In this document: piece after piece, positions 29,257-38,813 of the stretch
Position numbering within the stretch: position 1 is the stretch's first letter
How the letters are laid out: each line of letters starts with the position of its first letter
NCBI GenBank assembly: GCA_938045805.1
Contig: CALIBL010000011.1
Coordinates: 162,668 to 226,667, forward strand
Direction: 5' to 3'
Length of the DNA stretch: 64,000 nucleotides
From: an uncultured Rubripirellula sp.
GTDB lineage: Bacteria; Planctomycetota; Planctomycetia; Pirellulales; Pirellulaceae
Made by a program: the position numbers and the translations under genes
The notes under the pieces: model-generated
Databases searched by the model: none
What the model was told of the DNA's origin: nothing
The model's input: only the letters and a program-made list of their open reading frames with translations

Positions 29257-30608
29257 TACCAACAAACAAAATAAACCGGCGTCAGGTTTTACGAGGCGTC
29301 GGATTGTCGGTCGGATTACCGTGGATGGAGTCGCTTGCTTCGGCGGCGGATTTTAAGCGTGACACTGAGAACGTGTTACCACGTCGCATGGCGTTTCTTT
29401 TTGTACCCAACGGTGTCCATCTCCCGGATTGGACGCCGCAGCGAAGCGGGTATGGCTATGATCTTCCACACATCCTGCAGCCATTAAGAAAAGTGCAGGA
29501 CGATGTTCTAGTGATCAGCGGCCTTACCCATGATAAGGGCCGCGCAAATGGGGACGGACCGGGTGATCACGCGCGTAGTGCCTCAGTCTTTTTGACTGGT
29601 TCGCAGCCACGAAAGACCAATGGATCTGATATTCGGTCAGGTGTTTCTGTGGATCAGGTTGCGGCAAGGCTTGGGGGAAAGCAAACGAGGTTTTCTTCGC
29701 TCGAACTCGGCTGCGAGCCTGGGCGTAGCGCGGGTAACTGTGATAGCGGATATAGTTGCGCCTACTCATCGAATATTTCTTGGTCCTCAGAATCCACGCC
29801 AGTAGGCAAAGAAACCAATCCGAGATTTGTCTTTGAACGCTTATTTGGATCAGGCACCGTAAAAGAGCAAGATCAGCAAGCCGAGAAGAGAAGGGTTCTC
29901 AAGCAGAGCATTCTTGATTTTGTTCTGGAAGATGCGAAAGCACTCCAATCAAGACTCGGTAAAAACGATCAGCAAAAACTGGAAGAGTACTTGAACGGGG
30001 TGCGCGAGGTTGAACGAAGAATAGAGCTATCGGTGCACACCGAAGATCAGCAGTACGATCTCGATTATCCAGTTCCGGATGGTATTCCAGGAGACTACGC
30101 CGAACATATTCGTCTATTGTGTGACATGATGGTACTCGCTTTTCAGACGGACCGAACTCGCATTGCGACTTTCATGTTGGCTGATGCTGGAAGCAATCGC
30201 AGTTATCGAAATATAAACGTCCCCGATGGGCATCATGATCTATCACACCACCGAGGGGATGCCAATAAACATGCTAAGATTCGCGAAATTAATCGGTTTC
30301 ATGTACAGCAACTCGCATATTTCCTCGAGCGCCTGAAGCAAACGCAAGATGGACCTAATGGTTCACTGCTTGATCAATCAATGGTTTGTTACGGCAGTGC
30401 AATTAGTGATGGTGATCGCCACAACAACGAAAATTTGCCAGTGGTGCTTGCGGGACGAGGTGGTGGTTCAATTGATTCAGGACGGCACATCAGAGTGGAA
30501 AACGAAACACCGATGTGCAACCTGTTTGTGTCGATGCTTCAGCGATTCGGTACGCCAGTCGATTACATCGGGGACAGCACGGGGCACCTACCTGGCCTAA
30601 CGATCTAG
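29253..30608 (+). CDS. DUF1552 family exported protein
   Basis: 451 residues. The start MIPTNKINRRQVLRGVGLSV has a twin-arginine-like signal (RRQVL). The rest has the DUF1552 pattern: RRMAFLFVPNGVHLPDW, VISGLTHDKGRANGDGPG with His and Asp, and HHDLSHHRGD. The fold is alkaline-phosphatase/sulfatase-like, in the way DUF1501 is. It nearly always follows a DUF1592-type gene, as here, with start and stop overlapping. The pair probably acts together outside the cytoplasm. The substrate is unknown. Confidence 0.92.
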   Translation: MIPTNKINRRQVLRGVGLSVGLPWMESLASAADFKRDTENVLPRRMAFLFVPNGVHLPDWTPQRSGYGYDLPHILQPLRKVQDDVLVISGLTHDKGRANGDGPGDHARSASVFLTGSQPRKTNGSDIRSGVSVDQVAARLGGKQTRFSSLELGCEPGRSAGNCDSGYSCAYSSNISWSSESTPVGKETNPRFVFERLFGSGTVKEQDQQAEKRRVLKQSILDFVLEDAKALQSRLGKNDQQKLEEYLNGVREVERRIELSVHTEDQQYDLDYPVPDGIPGDYAEHIRLLCDMMVLAFQTDRTRIATFMLADAGSNRSYRNINVPDGHHDLSHHRGDANKHAKIREINRFHVQQLAYFLERLKQTQDGPNGSLLDQSMVCYGSAISDGDRHNNENLPVVLAGRGGGSIDSGRHIRVENETPMCNLFVSMLQRFGTPVDYIGDSTGHLPGLTI

Positions 30609-30622
30609 AGAGGTGTGATGTG

Positions 30623-32947
30623 ATGTCAAAGAATCACAAAAACCGACTTATCGGAGGAAGTTCCTTAATCACTGTCAGTACACTCATTTGCTGCATACTG
30701 GGTTCCACGATGGTACTGGTAGCACAGGAGATTGATGAACTCGCCAAACAACTTGGCAGTGTTGATCTGAATGAGAGGCGGGAGGCGGCATATGCTCTGG
30801 CGGGCGCCGGTTCAGACGCATTACCGGTGATCGAGCAGTTAGCCCAGGCATTGGGTGACCAAGACGCGCAGGTCTGGTTTCAAGCGATCACTGCAATTGG
30901 AAAAATGGGTCCCGCTGCATCAAGTGCAGCCAAGCAAGTCGCCGTTCATCTAGATAGTGATAGCCAGCAGCGACGTTACCGAGCCGCTTGGTGTTTGTCA
31001 TCTATCGGATGCCAAGCACTACCGGTTATCAAAGAATCATTTCCCGGCGCGTCTGTTCGTTATCGAGAAGCCGCCATATTAGCGATCGGTCCCATGGGGG
31101 AAAGTTGCGGCGAAGAAGCTACAAATCTGTTGGCCGTCGCGGCCAAAGACCAGAATCTTGAGGTTGCGTTGGCTGCCGTTAAATCCATGGTCGATCGAAA
31201 AGATGCACAAAGGTTAGCAGACGTCCTAATGGATCAACGAGAGGAGCTGATCCAAGCCGCAGCCAATGGTCTAAGTACCTTGAAGGAAGTGCCAAGCTCC
31301 GCCAATGAAGTTTTGATCAGTCAGAGTGCGTCTGCTAATGTCGCTGTTCGCGCGGCAGTGATTTCTGCGATGGCTCATGCAAGCATCAATCGCGACAGTT
31401 TAGTAGAGATGCTTGTTAGGAACCTGCAGGCGGCTGATCCTACAATCACCAATTCGGTTATCCTGTTGCTCAAAAGAAAGCAAGATTCGCCCTGGTTGGT
31501 CGCCGCGGTTTCCGCGGGTTTGGAATCAAAGGATCCAACGGTGAGATCCGAGACAGCGCAGATTCTGGCGTCAGCAGCGGTCGGATCTGAAATCGCTGAG
31601 CAGGCTCTTCTGCAAGCCTTAGAGACTTCAACAAGTGACACCCCAAAGATAGTTGAGGCAATCAATCGTATGGGCGATCACATGGTTGAAGAACTTTTGA
31701 CCAAGAATTCGCAAAATGATGATGTTGAACAAAAGATTGCTTTGGCGATAGCGGCACTAGATCAGTCAGTGATACCCCAATTATTAGCTGCTTTAAACTC
31801 TGACGTTCCCCTCGCAGCAGTTAGGGCAGCTAATGCACTAGCAGAAATGAATTCACTCGAAAGTCAGGTGATCGATGACTTAGTCCTCGCCCTTGATAGC
31901 CCAGTGTTCGGGGTTCGTCGTGCCTGCTTGAAAGCTTTGCGAGAGCAAACCAAGTTACCATCAGAGGCGATCGACAAGGTGCATGGGATTGCCAATTCAG
32001 ATGACCCGTTGACCAGAATGGAGGCGATCACTGTTCTGGCGCAAGTGGACCCTGATAGTGAACGATCGGCGTTGATTTTTGATCTTGCGATTCAGGATAC
32101 AGGGGTGGGCATCCGAAAAGCATTTCTCGATGGCATGGGCAAGAATTTCGCACTTGGCGAAAAGTACTCTGACTTTCTAGTGCGTTCGCTGTCAGACGTG
32201 GAAGAAACGATCCGACTCGCGGCAGTCAATGTTTTGGTGAGCATGGAAAAATGTTCGCCACACTTTCAGGAACAGATTCTTAATTTGATCCATGACGATT
32301 CCCCGGCCATCCGTTTAGCCGCTGTTGAGGCAATTACATTTGTTGATGAGAAGACGTCAATGTTGTCCGAGCAGATCGCAGAGTCTTTGCCGATTGCTAA
32401 TGAGATCATGTTGGTGCAGCTACTTGATGCTCTAAAGCAATATGGAACAACCGCCTCCGGGCAATTTGATGATGTGGCGGAATATCTATCACATGAATCT
32501 CCCGAAGTTCGATCGGCCGCAGTGACTTGTTTGGCAGGTATTGCATTGCGGCCCCAACAGGCCATTCAAGCGATCATGCCATTATTAAAGGATGGTGATT
32601 GGATTGTTCGTAGGAATGCGGCACAGAGCTTAGGAGAGTATGGACCAGCAGCCAAGTCGGCAGTGGCTTCCTTGTTTCTGATGTTGCAGAATGAGGTTGA
32701 TGAAGAAGCTGCGAGGGGCGCGTTGAGGAGTATTGATGATGCGGGTCCTGACGCGTTGGACGTTTTACTTTCTGGCTTGGATTCGGAGGATCGTCGCATT
32801 CGGTTTTATGCAATGTTTCTTATTGGCAAGATAGGACCAGATGCAAAACTAGCGATCCCAAAACTAGAAGCCATGCTTGGCCAAACGGATAGCGGAAGAT
32901 TCCGCGAAACCATTCAGCAAGCCATTGATCGCATCAAGGCTGAGTGA
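30623..32947 (+). CDS. Exported HEAT-repeat protein
   Basis: 774 residues from ATG 30623; the open frame reaches back to 30515 inside the DUF1552 gene, but the chosen start gives a signal peptide (SLITVSTLICCILGSTMVLVA). The mature chain is nearly all HEAT/PBS-lyase-type repeats of about 35-40 residues, seen in NERREAAYALAGAG, VRRACLKALRE and IVRRNAAQSLGEYGPAA. It should form a long curved scaffold for protein binding. It begins 15 bases after the DUF1552 stop, so it is the third gene of that operon. No enzyme motif is seen. Confidence 0.9.
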   Translation: MSKNHKNRLIGGSSLITVSTLICCILGSTMVLVAQEIDELAKQLGSVDLNERREAAYALAGAGSDALPVIEQLAQALGDQDAQVWFQAITAIGKMGPAASSAAKQVAVHLDSDSQQRRYRAAWCLSSIGCQALPVIKESFPGASVRYREAAILAIGPMGESCGEEATNLLAVAAKDQNLEVALAAVKSMVDRKDAQRLADVLMDQREELIQAAANGLSTLKEVPSSANEVLISQSASANVAVRAAVISAMAHASINRDSLVEMLVRNLQAADPTITNSVILLLKRKQDSPWLVAAVSAGLESKDPTVRSETAQILASAAVGSEIAEQALLQALETSTSDTPKIVEAINRMGDHMVEELLTKNSQNDDVEQKIALAIAALDQSVIPQLLAALNSDVPLAAVRAANALAEMNSLESQVIDDLVLALDSPVFGVRRACLKALREQTKLPSEAIDKVHGIANSDDPLTRMEAITVLAQVDPDSERSALIFDLAIQDTGVGIRKAFLDGMGKNFALGEKYSDFLVRSLSDVEETIRLAAVNVLVSMEKCSPHFQEQILNLIHDDSPAIRLAAVEAITFVDEKTSMLSEQIAESLPIANEIMLVQLLDALKQYGTTASGQFDDVAEYLSHESPEVRSAAVTCLAGIALRPQQAIQAIMPLLKDGDWIVRRNAAQSLGEYGPAAKSAVASLFLMLQNEVDEEAARGALRSIDDAGPDALDVLLSGLDSEDRRIRFYAMFLIGKIGPDAKLAIPKLEAMLGQTDSGRFRETIQQAIDRIKAE

Positions 32948-32953
32948 GTCGAG

Positions 32954-35908
32954 TTATTGATCTGTTGCGGTCGATTGCAAAGAGATCAATCTGCCGTCTT
33001 CGAGCACGACCAAAATAGTGCCGTCATGACCTAAGCTTACGCCACCTTTTACGGGTGGACAGGTTAATGGCGCTAACCAAATATCTTCACCGCTATGAGT
33101 ATCAATGGCGGCAATAAAACCGGACGAAGAATCTCCATCAATATGACCACCCGCCAACAGTGTGGAGTCTGTCGCTGCGAAGCAAGTGAAACGTCGGTTG
33201 GATTGATCCTGCCAGATTGGTGCTGGGGTTTTTCCTCCACGGCGAACCCACCTCGCCTCTTCCTTTGCTACTTTGGGGACGTTGGGGGGGCGTTTAGGGT
33301 AGAGCCCGAGATTGACGAATTGACTTCCTTCGTAGCTGGCATCGTGACTAAGTTCGCACCCATCTTGGCATTGATAATCCAGTGAGATGTATTTTCCATA
33401 GCTAGGATAGTAAGGATAGAACGCGGTGCGATACTGTGAGTCGACTTGTTTTTGTGGAGTGTTAAGACATCGTAGGGTTTTCAGGTCATATCGCGCGGTC
33501 TCATAGACTCCACCTGCAAGAAAACGAAGCTCATTGTCGATAATTTTCAATTCACCCTGAACACTGATGCCGTTGTTCACCTCAGCCTGCAGGACACCTG
33601 AATCTCTGTTCTCTGCTTTCATCAATCCTGTAGCCGCATCTAACGCAACAATGTGGGTTCCGTCGTAGTGTGTCAATCCAGCTGCTGCGTAGACAATACC
33701 GTCACGATGCGCAATCCCACCTGAAACAGGCCAAGAGGTGATTAGCGCCCCGAAGACAGGAATGCGATCAACGTTTGGCCCCACTCGGTAGCTCCAAAGA
33801 CGCTCTCCGCTCGCTGCGGCGAATGCATGTACTTTTCCATCGGCGGATCCAACGAATAGCCGACCATCTGCATAGGTCGGCGCGTAATAGATTGGTCCGT
33901 CGGTGGTTTGTGTCCAGAGCTGGTCACCCGCTTGATCAAATGCTTGGATGACGCCGCGACGATCTGCAACAAAGATATTTCCATTCGCGGTGGACGCCGC
34001 GGTGGGAAGAATACCACTGCAAATCTCTTTCTGCCAAGCAACCTCAATCTTTTTGGGTATTGGTATCAAAGATCGGTCGTCGCGAGCGGTAGATCCACGA
34101 TAGGTTGTCCAGTCCCCTAATTGTGCAGAGTCCTCGTCCATCACCTCAGGCGATTGGTTGTGACGCAATAGAGCCGATTCAGCAGATCGATACGTATTTC
34201 CCGGCTGGGGACGCAAGCCAATATTACCGTATAGTGAGAGTTGGCAACCGCACATCCAAGGTCCCCAATAGAGATGTCCACCAGCGATCAAAACGCCATC
34301 CTGGCATGGTGGCCGCATTGGATCAAAATGCTGTGCCGTTGAATTATCAGTTAGGACTCTTACCGTTCCTCCGTTTGCGCGAAAAAAGATGCTGTCCACA
34401 CAACCGGTAGCGCGTGTGCATGCGCGCCGAGCTGGAAATGTACTGAGTACTTCCCCCGTTTTGTAGTCCAACATCACGCCGTTCTCTGATTGCTGTGGAC
34501 CTGCTGCCCAAATACCATCCCGGCGCAGTACCAATTGAAGATTGCCTAGCGGATAAGTCCACTCTAGGTGACCATCATCAGCCGAAGCAACAACCGTGCG
34601 CTCACGCTGAGGTCCAGCAAAAAATACGTGTTCAGCACTACACTTCATGTAAGAGGTGGTGGAATAGCCTGTGATATAGAATTGGGCTTTTTGATTTTCA
34701 CCAATAGCGTGTAGTAGATCCTCACTTTCATTTCTCCATCGAATTTGCCCCGTTTTTCGATCAATGGCAGTCAGGCAGCAATTGGGCGAATAACAAAAGA
34801 TTTCTCGGTCATTCATGCATACAGCACGAGCGTCAAAAAACTCGAGTGATCGGTGCGCCCAGAGTACTTTTCCGCTCTCTAAGTCAATCGCTAGAAGGGT
34901 GCGTCCAAAGCCAAACGACGTTTCTGGGTTGTCGTAGTCGTGCCCCTTCCACATATCCCAAGGCCAATGTCCGAGCCCCCGTCGACTTGATCGCTGGGTT
35001 TCCACTTTTACTTCTCGGTTGCCCACTAATGCGTAAAGAACGCCCTGATCCTTTGCCATCCATTTCCACACGGGGCCATCACTCAGGTTCTCATTGATTT
35101 TCAATTCTCGCTCTATCTTCCCGGTTGAACCATCAATGATTTTGCAGGATGTATCATCACCGAGTAGAAGACCATCATCCGTTGCAATCATCGTATTGCG
35201 GTGGATCATGAAGCCCTCAGGCAACTCTCTGTCCCATAAAATCGTCCCGTTGTACGCATTAATACATAGCAGCGTATTCAGCATCTCGTTCTGGTTTTGC
35301 TTATGGGCCAGATGCCCCATTGCTTTATAGATTTTTCCGTTCGCAATGACAGTCTGCTCTGGCATCGGGCTAAACATTGGATAGCCGAGGAATTGAGTGC
35401 GAAAATTTCCTTTGACATATTGGTCATTTGATTGGGGGTTGTTGTCTGGACCGTGGTAGGGATGAGACCAATCATCGATGCCAATTGGGCGATTTTTTGT
35501 TTTCTTTTCACCGTCCACACATGCTGTACCGCCAGGACATAGCGGTCGCATAGTCTGATCATCGGTTAATCTGTGGCTGGCGCGAGTTCCGACCACGATT
35601 CGGTCAGCGACGTTGTCCGCCAATTGGATTCGTTCGGGTGTACCATATGCAGTGTAGAAACGCGTTCCTAAGATTCGCTTTTCTCCGGCAAGATCCTTCG
35701 ATAGCACAAGTAGGTCGGTGTCATCCGTCTGAAAAAGAACCGTCCAATCTCTGTTTGTGGTTTCCTCGATCAGCGAACGAAGTTCGGTCTCGCTTAAACC
35801 AATGCCACAGACAACACCTCGGTCAAGTTCTAACGTCGAGAAGTCAAAATTGTCAGCAATCACACTCGAGCCAAAACACCAGAAAACGATAAAAGCCCAG
35901 ATTTTCAT
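32954..35908 (-). CDS. Exported PQQ-type beta-propeller protein with vestigial methyltransferase-like head
   Basis: 984 residues from ATG 35908, chosen because it begins a signal peptide (MKIWAFIVFWCFGSSVIAD); an ATG at 35950 is in frame. Residues about 20-110 (GVVCGIGLSETELRSLIEE, then RIQLADNVADRIVVG) look like a worn-down SAM methyltransferase fold, which occurs intact in some planctomycete propeller proteins. The rest is two propellers with many PQQ-enzyme-like repeats (GTILWDRELPEG, GKVLWAHRSLE, DGKVHAFAAASGERLWSYRV, SGEDIWLAPL). No PQQ ligands or dehydrogenase motif are obvious. It converges on the HEAT-repeat gene with a 6-base gap. Confidence 0.85.
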   Translation of the reverse strand: MKIWAFIVFWCFGSSVIADNFDFSTLELDRGVVCGIGLSETELRSLIEETTNRDWTVLFQTDDTDLLVLSKDLAGEKRILGTRFYTAYGTPERIQLADNVADRIVVGTRASHRLTDDQTMRPLCPGGTACVDGEKKTKNRPIGIDDWSHPYHGPDNNPQSNDQYVKGNFRTQFLGYPMFSPMPEQTVIANGKIYKAMGHLAHKQNQNEMLNTLLCINAYNGTILWDRELPEGFMIHRNTMIATDDGLLLGDDTSCKIIDGSTGKIERELKINENLSDGPVWKWMAKDQGVLYALVGNREVKVETQRSSRRGLGHWPWDMWKGHDYDNPETSFGFGRTLLAIDLESGKVLWAHRSLEFFDARAVCMNDREIFCYSPNCCLTAIDRKTGQIRWRNESEDLLHAIGENQKAQFYITGYSTTSYMKCSAEHVFFAGPQRERTVVASADDGHLEWTYPLGNLQLVLRRDGIWAAGPQQSENGVMLDYKTGEVLSTFPARRACTRATGCVDSIFFRANGGTVRVLTDNSTAQHFDPMRPPCQDGVLIAGGHLYWGPWMCGCQLSLYGNIGLRPQPGNTYRSAESALLRHNQSPEVMDEDSAQLGDWTTYRGSTARDDRSLIPIPKKIEVAWQKEICSGILPTAASTANGNIFVADRRGVIQAFDQAGDQLWTQTTDGPIYYAPTYADGRLFVGSADGKVHAFAAASGERLWSYRVGPNVDRIPVFGALITSWPVSGGIAHRDGIVYAAAGLTHYDGTHIVALDAATGLMKAENRDSGVLQAEVNNGISVQGELKIIDNELRFLAGGVYETARYDLKTLRCLNTPQKQVDSQYRTAFYPYYPSYGKYISLDYQCQDGCELSHDASYEGSQFVNLGLYPKRPPNVPKVAKEEARWVRRGGKTPAPIWQDQSNRRFTCFAATDSTLLAGGHIDGDSSSGFIAAIDTHSGEDIWLAPLTCPPVKGGVSLGHDGTILVVLEDGRLISLQSTATDQ

Positions 35909-36100
35909 TCCTAGTGAATCATGAATGGTTGGGCGGAGCATCAGTGTCATAATTGAGTCCTCAGTGATCCGTTATTCCGCATCTTACCTGTGAGTATTTA
36001 TCACAAGTATCATATCATTGGGCGTATCACAAATGTCACCGTGTGATTTGTATGATGTCGATCGCTCGGCGCGATGTGCTGCTGTGAACGACATCTTTCG

Positions 36101-36106
36101 TATAAT
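36101..36106 (+). promoter_or_regulatory. Possible -10 element for the S9 peptidase gene
   Basis: TATAAT, 73 bases before the chosen GTG start and in the gap divergent from the propeller gene. The -35 region is poor. Just upstream (about 36030-36052) lies an inverted repeat with arms ATCACA and TGTGAT, a possible operator. Confidence 0.3.
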
Positions 36107-36178
36107 GACGGTAGAGCCGTGATGTGGTGCTGCTCGATCTGATTGCAATCAAGATGTTTCAATGCTTGGAGAGACGAA

Positions 36179-38251
36179 GTGAGATTAGTCGGGATGGTTG
36201 GGTTTGCGATGCTTTGTGTTGTGTTGTGTTGCTGCACGATTCAAGCAGAGTCGTTGAATGGATTGTCCAGCTCAGACATTGCAAGGATTCAAGCGGTCCA
36301 AAGTGTTGATGTTTCCCCAGATGAAAAATGGATCGCACTTCGATTGTCGGTGCCTCGCGTTCCCGGTGTTGATGACGATGGAGCCTCTTGGACCGAATTG
36401 CATCTAATTGATGCGGAGACGAAACAGAGCAAGCCTTTCATTACCGGTGAGGTCTCCATTGGTGATGTGCAATGGTCCGGTGATTCTAAAAAGATCTTCT
36501 ACACCGCAAAGAGATTCGGAGATGAACACAGTTGCCTTTATCAAATTCCTGTTGATGGAGGCGAATCAACAAAAGTCTTGACACACACTGAATCAGTGAA
36601 AGGGTTTGATATTCGACCAGATGGAACCAGTGTTGCATTTCTTGCAGTAAAGAGCGGCGAATCGGCCGCCGAAGAGTATCAAAAGCAGGGATTCAATCAA
36701 CAAGTTTATGAAGAAGATGAACAGCCAACTCTGGTGTGGTTGGCAGAATTTGATGGTGACGAAGCAAGAAACCTCAAAGCCTTGCAACTAGAGGGAACTG
36801 TCTATGAAGTGCACTGGTCGCCCAATGGTGAACAACTGGCGGTTGTTTCCGCACCCACACCTACAGTCGATGATCGCTACATGCGACGCGGTGTGCATGT
36901 GTATGATCTGAAGCAGTCGAAAATCATCGCTTCATTGCAGACCAGTGGAAAGTTAGGGGAAGTCTGTTGGAGTCCGTCCGGTAAAGAAATTGCGATCATT
37001 AGTGGACAAGATCAACATGATCCAGCAGAAGGAAGAATCATCATCCATGATTTGACGGGTAAGGCGCCTCCAAAAACGTATTTGAATGATTACTTGGGAC
37101 ACGTGATAGATCTTCAATGGCTAGTCCCAGAAAACTTGATCTTTCTGTCTGAGGAGGGATTGGGTTCACGTCTTGGAACACTTTCTGTCGCTGGCGAACT
37201 TAATTACTGGGATTTAGACAGTCACGTTGTCTTTACTCAGTTGTCGGCTTCAGGGAATGCGACCAAATTGGCTTTGGTGGGAAGTACCGCGCACCATCCT
37301 AGTGAGGCGTTTTTCGTCGAAACCGAAACGCGAGAGATTACTCGGCTGACGGATCATAACTCATGGTTAAGCGACCGCAGTTTTGGAAAACAGGTTCCCA
37401 TTGAGTGGGTGGCTAAGGATGGTTTGCGTTTGGAGGGTGTCTTGATTTATCCAATCGGTTATCAGCCCGAAAAACAGTATCCCACCATCATGTATGTGCA
37501 TGGAGGACCGGAGTCTCATGAGAAAAATGCTTGGCTGACTTCTTATTCGCGTCCGGGACAAGTAGCAGCAGCAAATGGATTTGTTGTCTTCTATCCCAAT
37601 TATCGAGGCAGCACGGGGCGCGGTGTAGAATTTTCCATGATGGGGCAGGGTGATGCTGCGGGGAAAGAATTTGAAGATCTGATTGATGGAATTGATTTTC
37701 TGATCAAAGAGGGAATCTCTGACCGCGACGCGATTGGGGTGACCGGTGGATCTTATGGTGGTTATGCATCCGCGTGGTGCTCGACTTATTATTCTGACCG
37801 ATTTGCGGCGAGTGTGATGTTTGTCGGCATCAGCGATAACCTCTCCAAGGTTGGTACCACTGATATTCCAGAAGAAATGTATCTGGTGCATCATCGAAAG
37901 CGATTATGGGAAGACTGGAATTATTTCTTAGATACAAGTCCCATTCGGTATGTTGAGCGAAACCAGACGCCGACCTTAATATTACATGGCAAAGAAGATC
38001 CTCGAGTCCATCCATCCCAGTCTCTCGAATTGCACCGCCATTTGAAGACCCTTAATCAAGCTCCTGTGCGCCTGATACTTTATCCCGGTGAGGGGCATGG
38101 TAACCGTCGAGCGGCGTCAAAATTTGATTACAATTTGCGAATGATGAGATGGATGAAGCACTTCTTAGTGGATCAAAAAGATACCGCTCCAGAATTTAAA
38201 ATTGACTACGGTCAGCACCTCACTTTAGATTCGACTTCGTCCGTTGAATAA
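36179..38251 (+). CDS. Exported S9 family peptidase (acylaminoacyl/dipeptidyl peptidase type)
   Basis: 690 residues from GTG 36179, which has GGAGAG at 36168-36173 and gives a signal peptide (VGFAMLCVVLCCC...AES); a TTG at 36143 is also in frame. A WD40-like propeller (DVSPDEKWIALRLS, DVQWSGDSKKIFYT) precedes the hydrolase domain with catalytic Ser in GGSYGGYAS, Asp in HGKEDPRVHP and His in GEGHGNRR. It should remove dipeptides or acyl amino acids from peptides in the periplasm. It is not of the S9A type found at 11221. Confidence 0.94.
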   Translation: MRLVGMVGFAMLCVVLCCCTIQAESLNGLSSSDIARIQAVQSVDVSPDEKWIALRLSVPRVPGVDDDGASWTELHLIDAETKQSKPFITGEVSIGDVQWSGDSKKIFYTAKRFGDEHSCLYQIPVDGGESTKVLTHTESVKGFDIRPDGTSVAFLAVKSGESAAEEYQKQGFNQQVYEEDEQPTLVWLAEFDGDEARNLKALQLEGTVYEVHWSPNGEQLAVVSAPTPTVDDRYMRRGVHVYDLKQSKIIASLQTSGKLGEVCWSPSGKEIAIISGQDQHDPAEGRIIIHDLTGKAPPKTYLNDYLGHVIDLQWLVPENLIFLSEEGLGSRLGTLSVAGELNYWDLDSHVVFTQLSASGNATKLALVGSTAHHPSEAFFVETETREITRLTDHNSWLSDRSFGKQVPIEWVAKDGLRLEGVLIYPIGYQPEKQYPTIMYVHGGPESHEKNAWLTSYSRPGQVAAANGFVVFYPNYRGSTGRGVEFSMMGQGDAAGKEFEDLIDGIDFLIKEGISDRDAIGVTGGSYGGYASAWCSTYYSDRFAASVMFVGISDNLSKVGTTDIPEEMYLVHHRKRLWEDWNYFLDTSPIRYVERNQTPTLILHGKEDPRVHPSQSLELHRHLKTLNQAPVRLILYPGEGHGNRRAASKFDYNLRMMRWMKHFLVDQKDTAPEFKIDYGQHLTLDSTSSVE

Positions 38252-38291
38252 GATCTTCTTTTTGAACCTTAAAATCGGTATCGTTTTTAAC

Positions 38292-38771
38292 ATGCAAAAC
38301 CAGATTCTTGCTTCCAAGCGATTTCAAATGATGGTCACTGCGTGCGTTCTTTCTGTACTGAACGTTCCGGTCACCAATCAATCCCAGCAAAGTGATAATG
38401 CCTACGCGGCAGCACTCGTCGCCGAGGATATCCCACACACAAAAGATACTCTTAGCGAGGTCAAGGCGAAGGTTGAGTCAAAATCCGCGGCTCTACTTGA
38501 TATTCGAGAGCTTTCTGAATGGAAGGAAGGGCACCTAAAAGCTGCTTCTTTAGTTCCTTTGAGTGAGCTCAAGAAGGCGAAACCAAGTGCAAAGGTTCAA
38601 GAAATCCTTGACGGCCTAGATAAGGGTGAACCTGTTTATTTTCATTGTCGGTCTGGGCGCCGCGTACTGGTAGCAGCGCCTTTGTTGAAAAAAATGGGTT
38701 TTGATGTGCGACCCCTCAAAGCCGGATTTGATGAGCTACGCAAGAATGGTTTTGAGGTAGCAAGTCCTTAA
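38292..38771 (+). CDS. Rhodanese-like protein
   Basis: 159 residues from ATG 38292; the frame extends to a TTG at 38244 inside the end of the previous gene. A hydrophobic N-terminus (MMVTACVLSVLNVPV) suggests export. The rhodanese domain has LLDIRELSEWKEGHL and the active-site loop HCRSGRR with the catalytic Cys, so it may carry a persulfide. It begins 40 bases after the S9 peptidase stop and may share its transcript. Confidence 0.88.
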   Translation: MQNQILASKRFQMMVTACVLSVLNVPVTNQSQQSDNAYAAALVAEDIPHTKDTLSEVKAKVESKSAALLDIRELSEWKEGHLKAASLVPLSELKKAKPSAKVQEILDGLDKGEPVYFHCRSGRRVLVAAPLLKKMGFDVRPLKAGFDELRKNGFEVASP

Positions 38772-38813
38772 TTTGAATTGATCTCCTTTCAGGGTCGGTA
38801 TCGAGTGCTACTC

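Noticed and set aside
37367..37894. 175-codon minus-strand frame within the S9 peptidase gene
   Set aside because: Lies wholly under the conserved catalytic domain of the S9 peptidase; a shadow frame.
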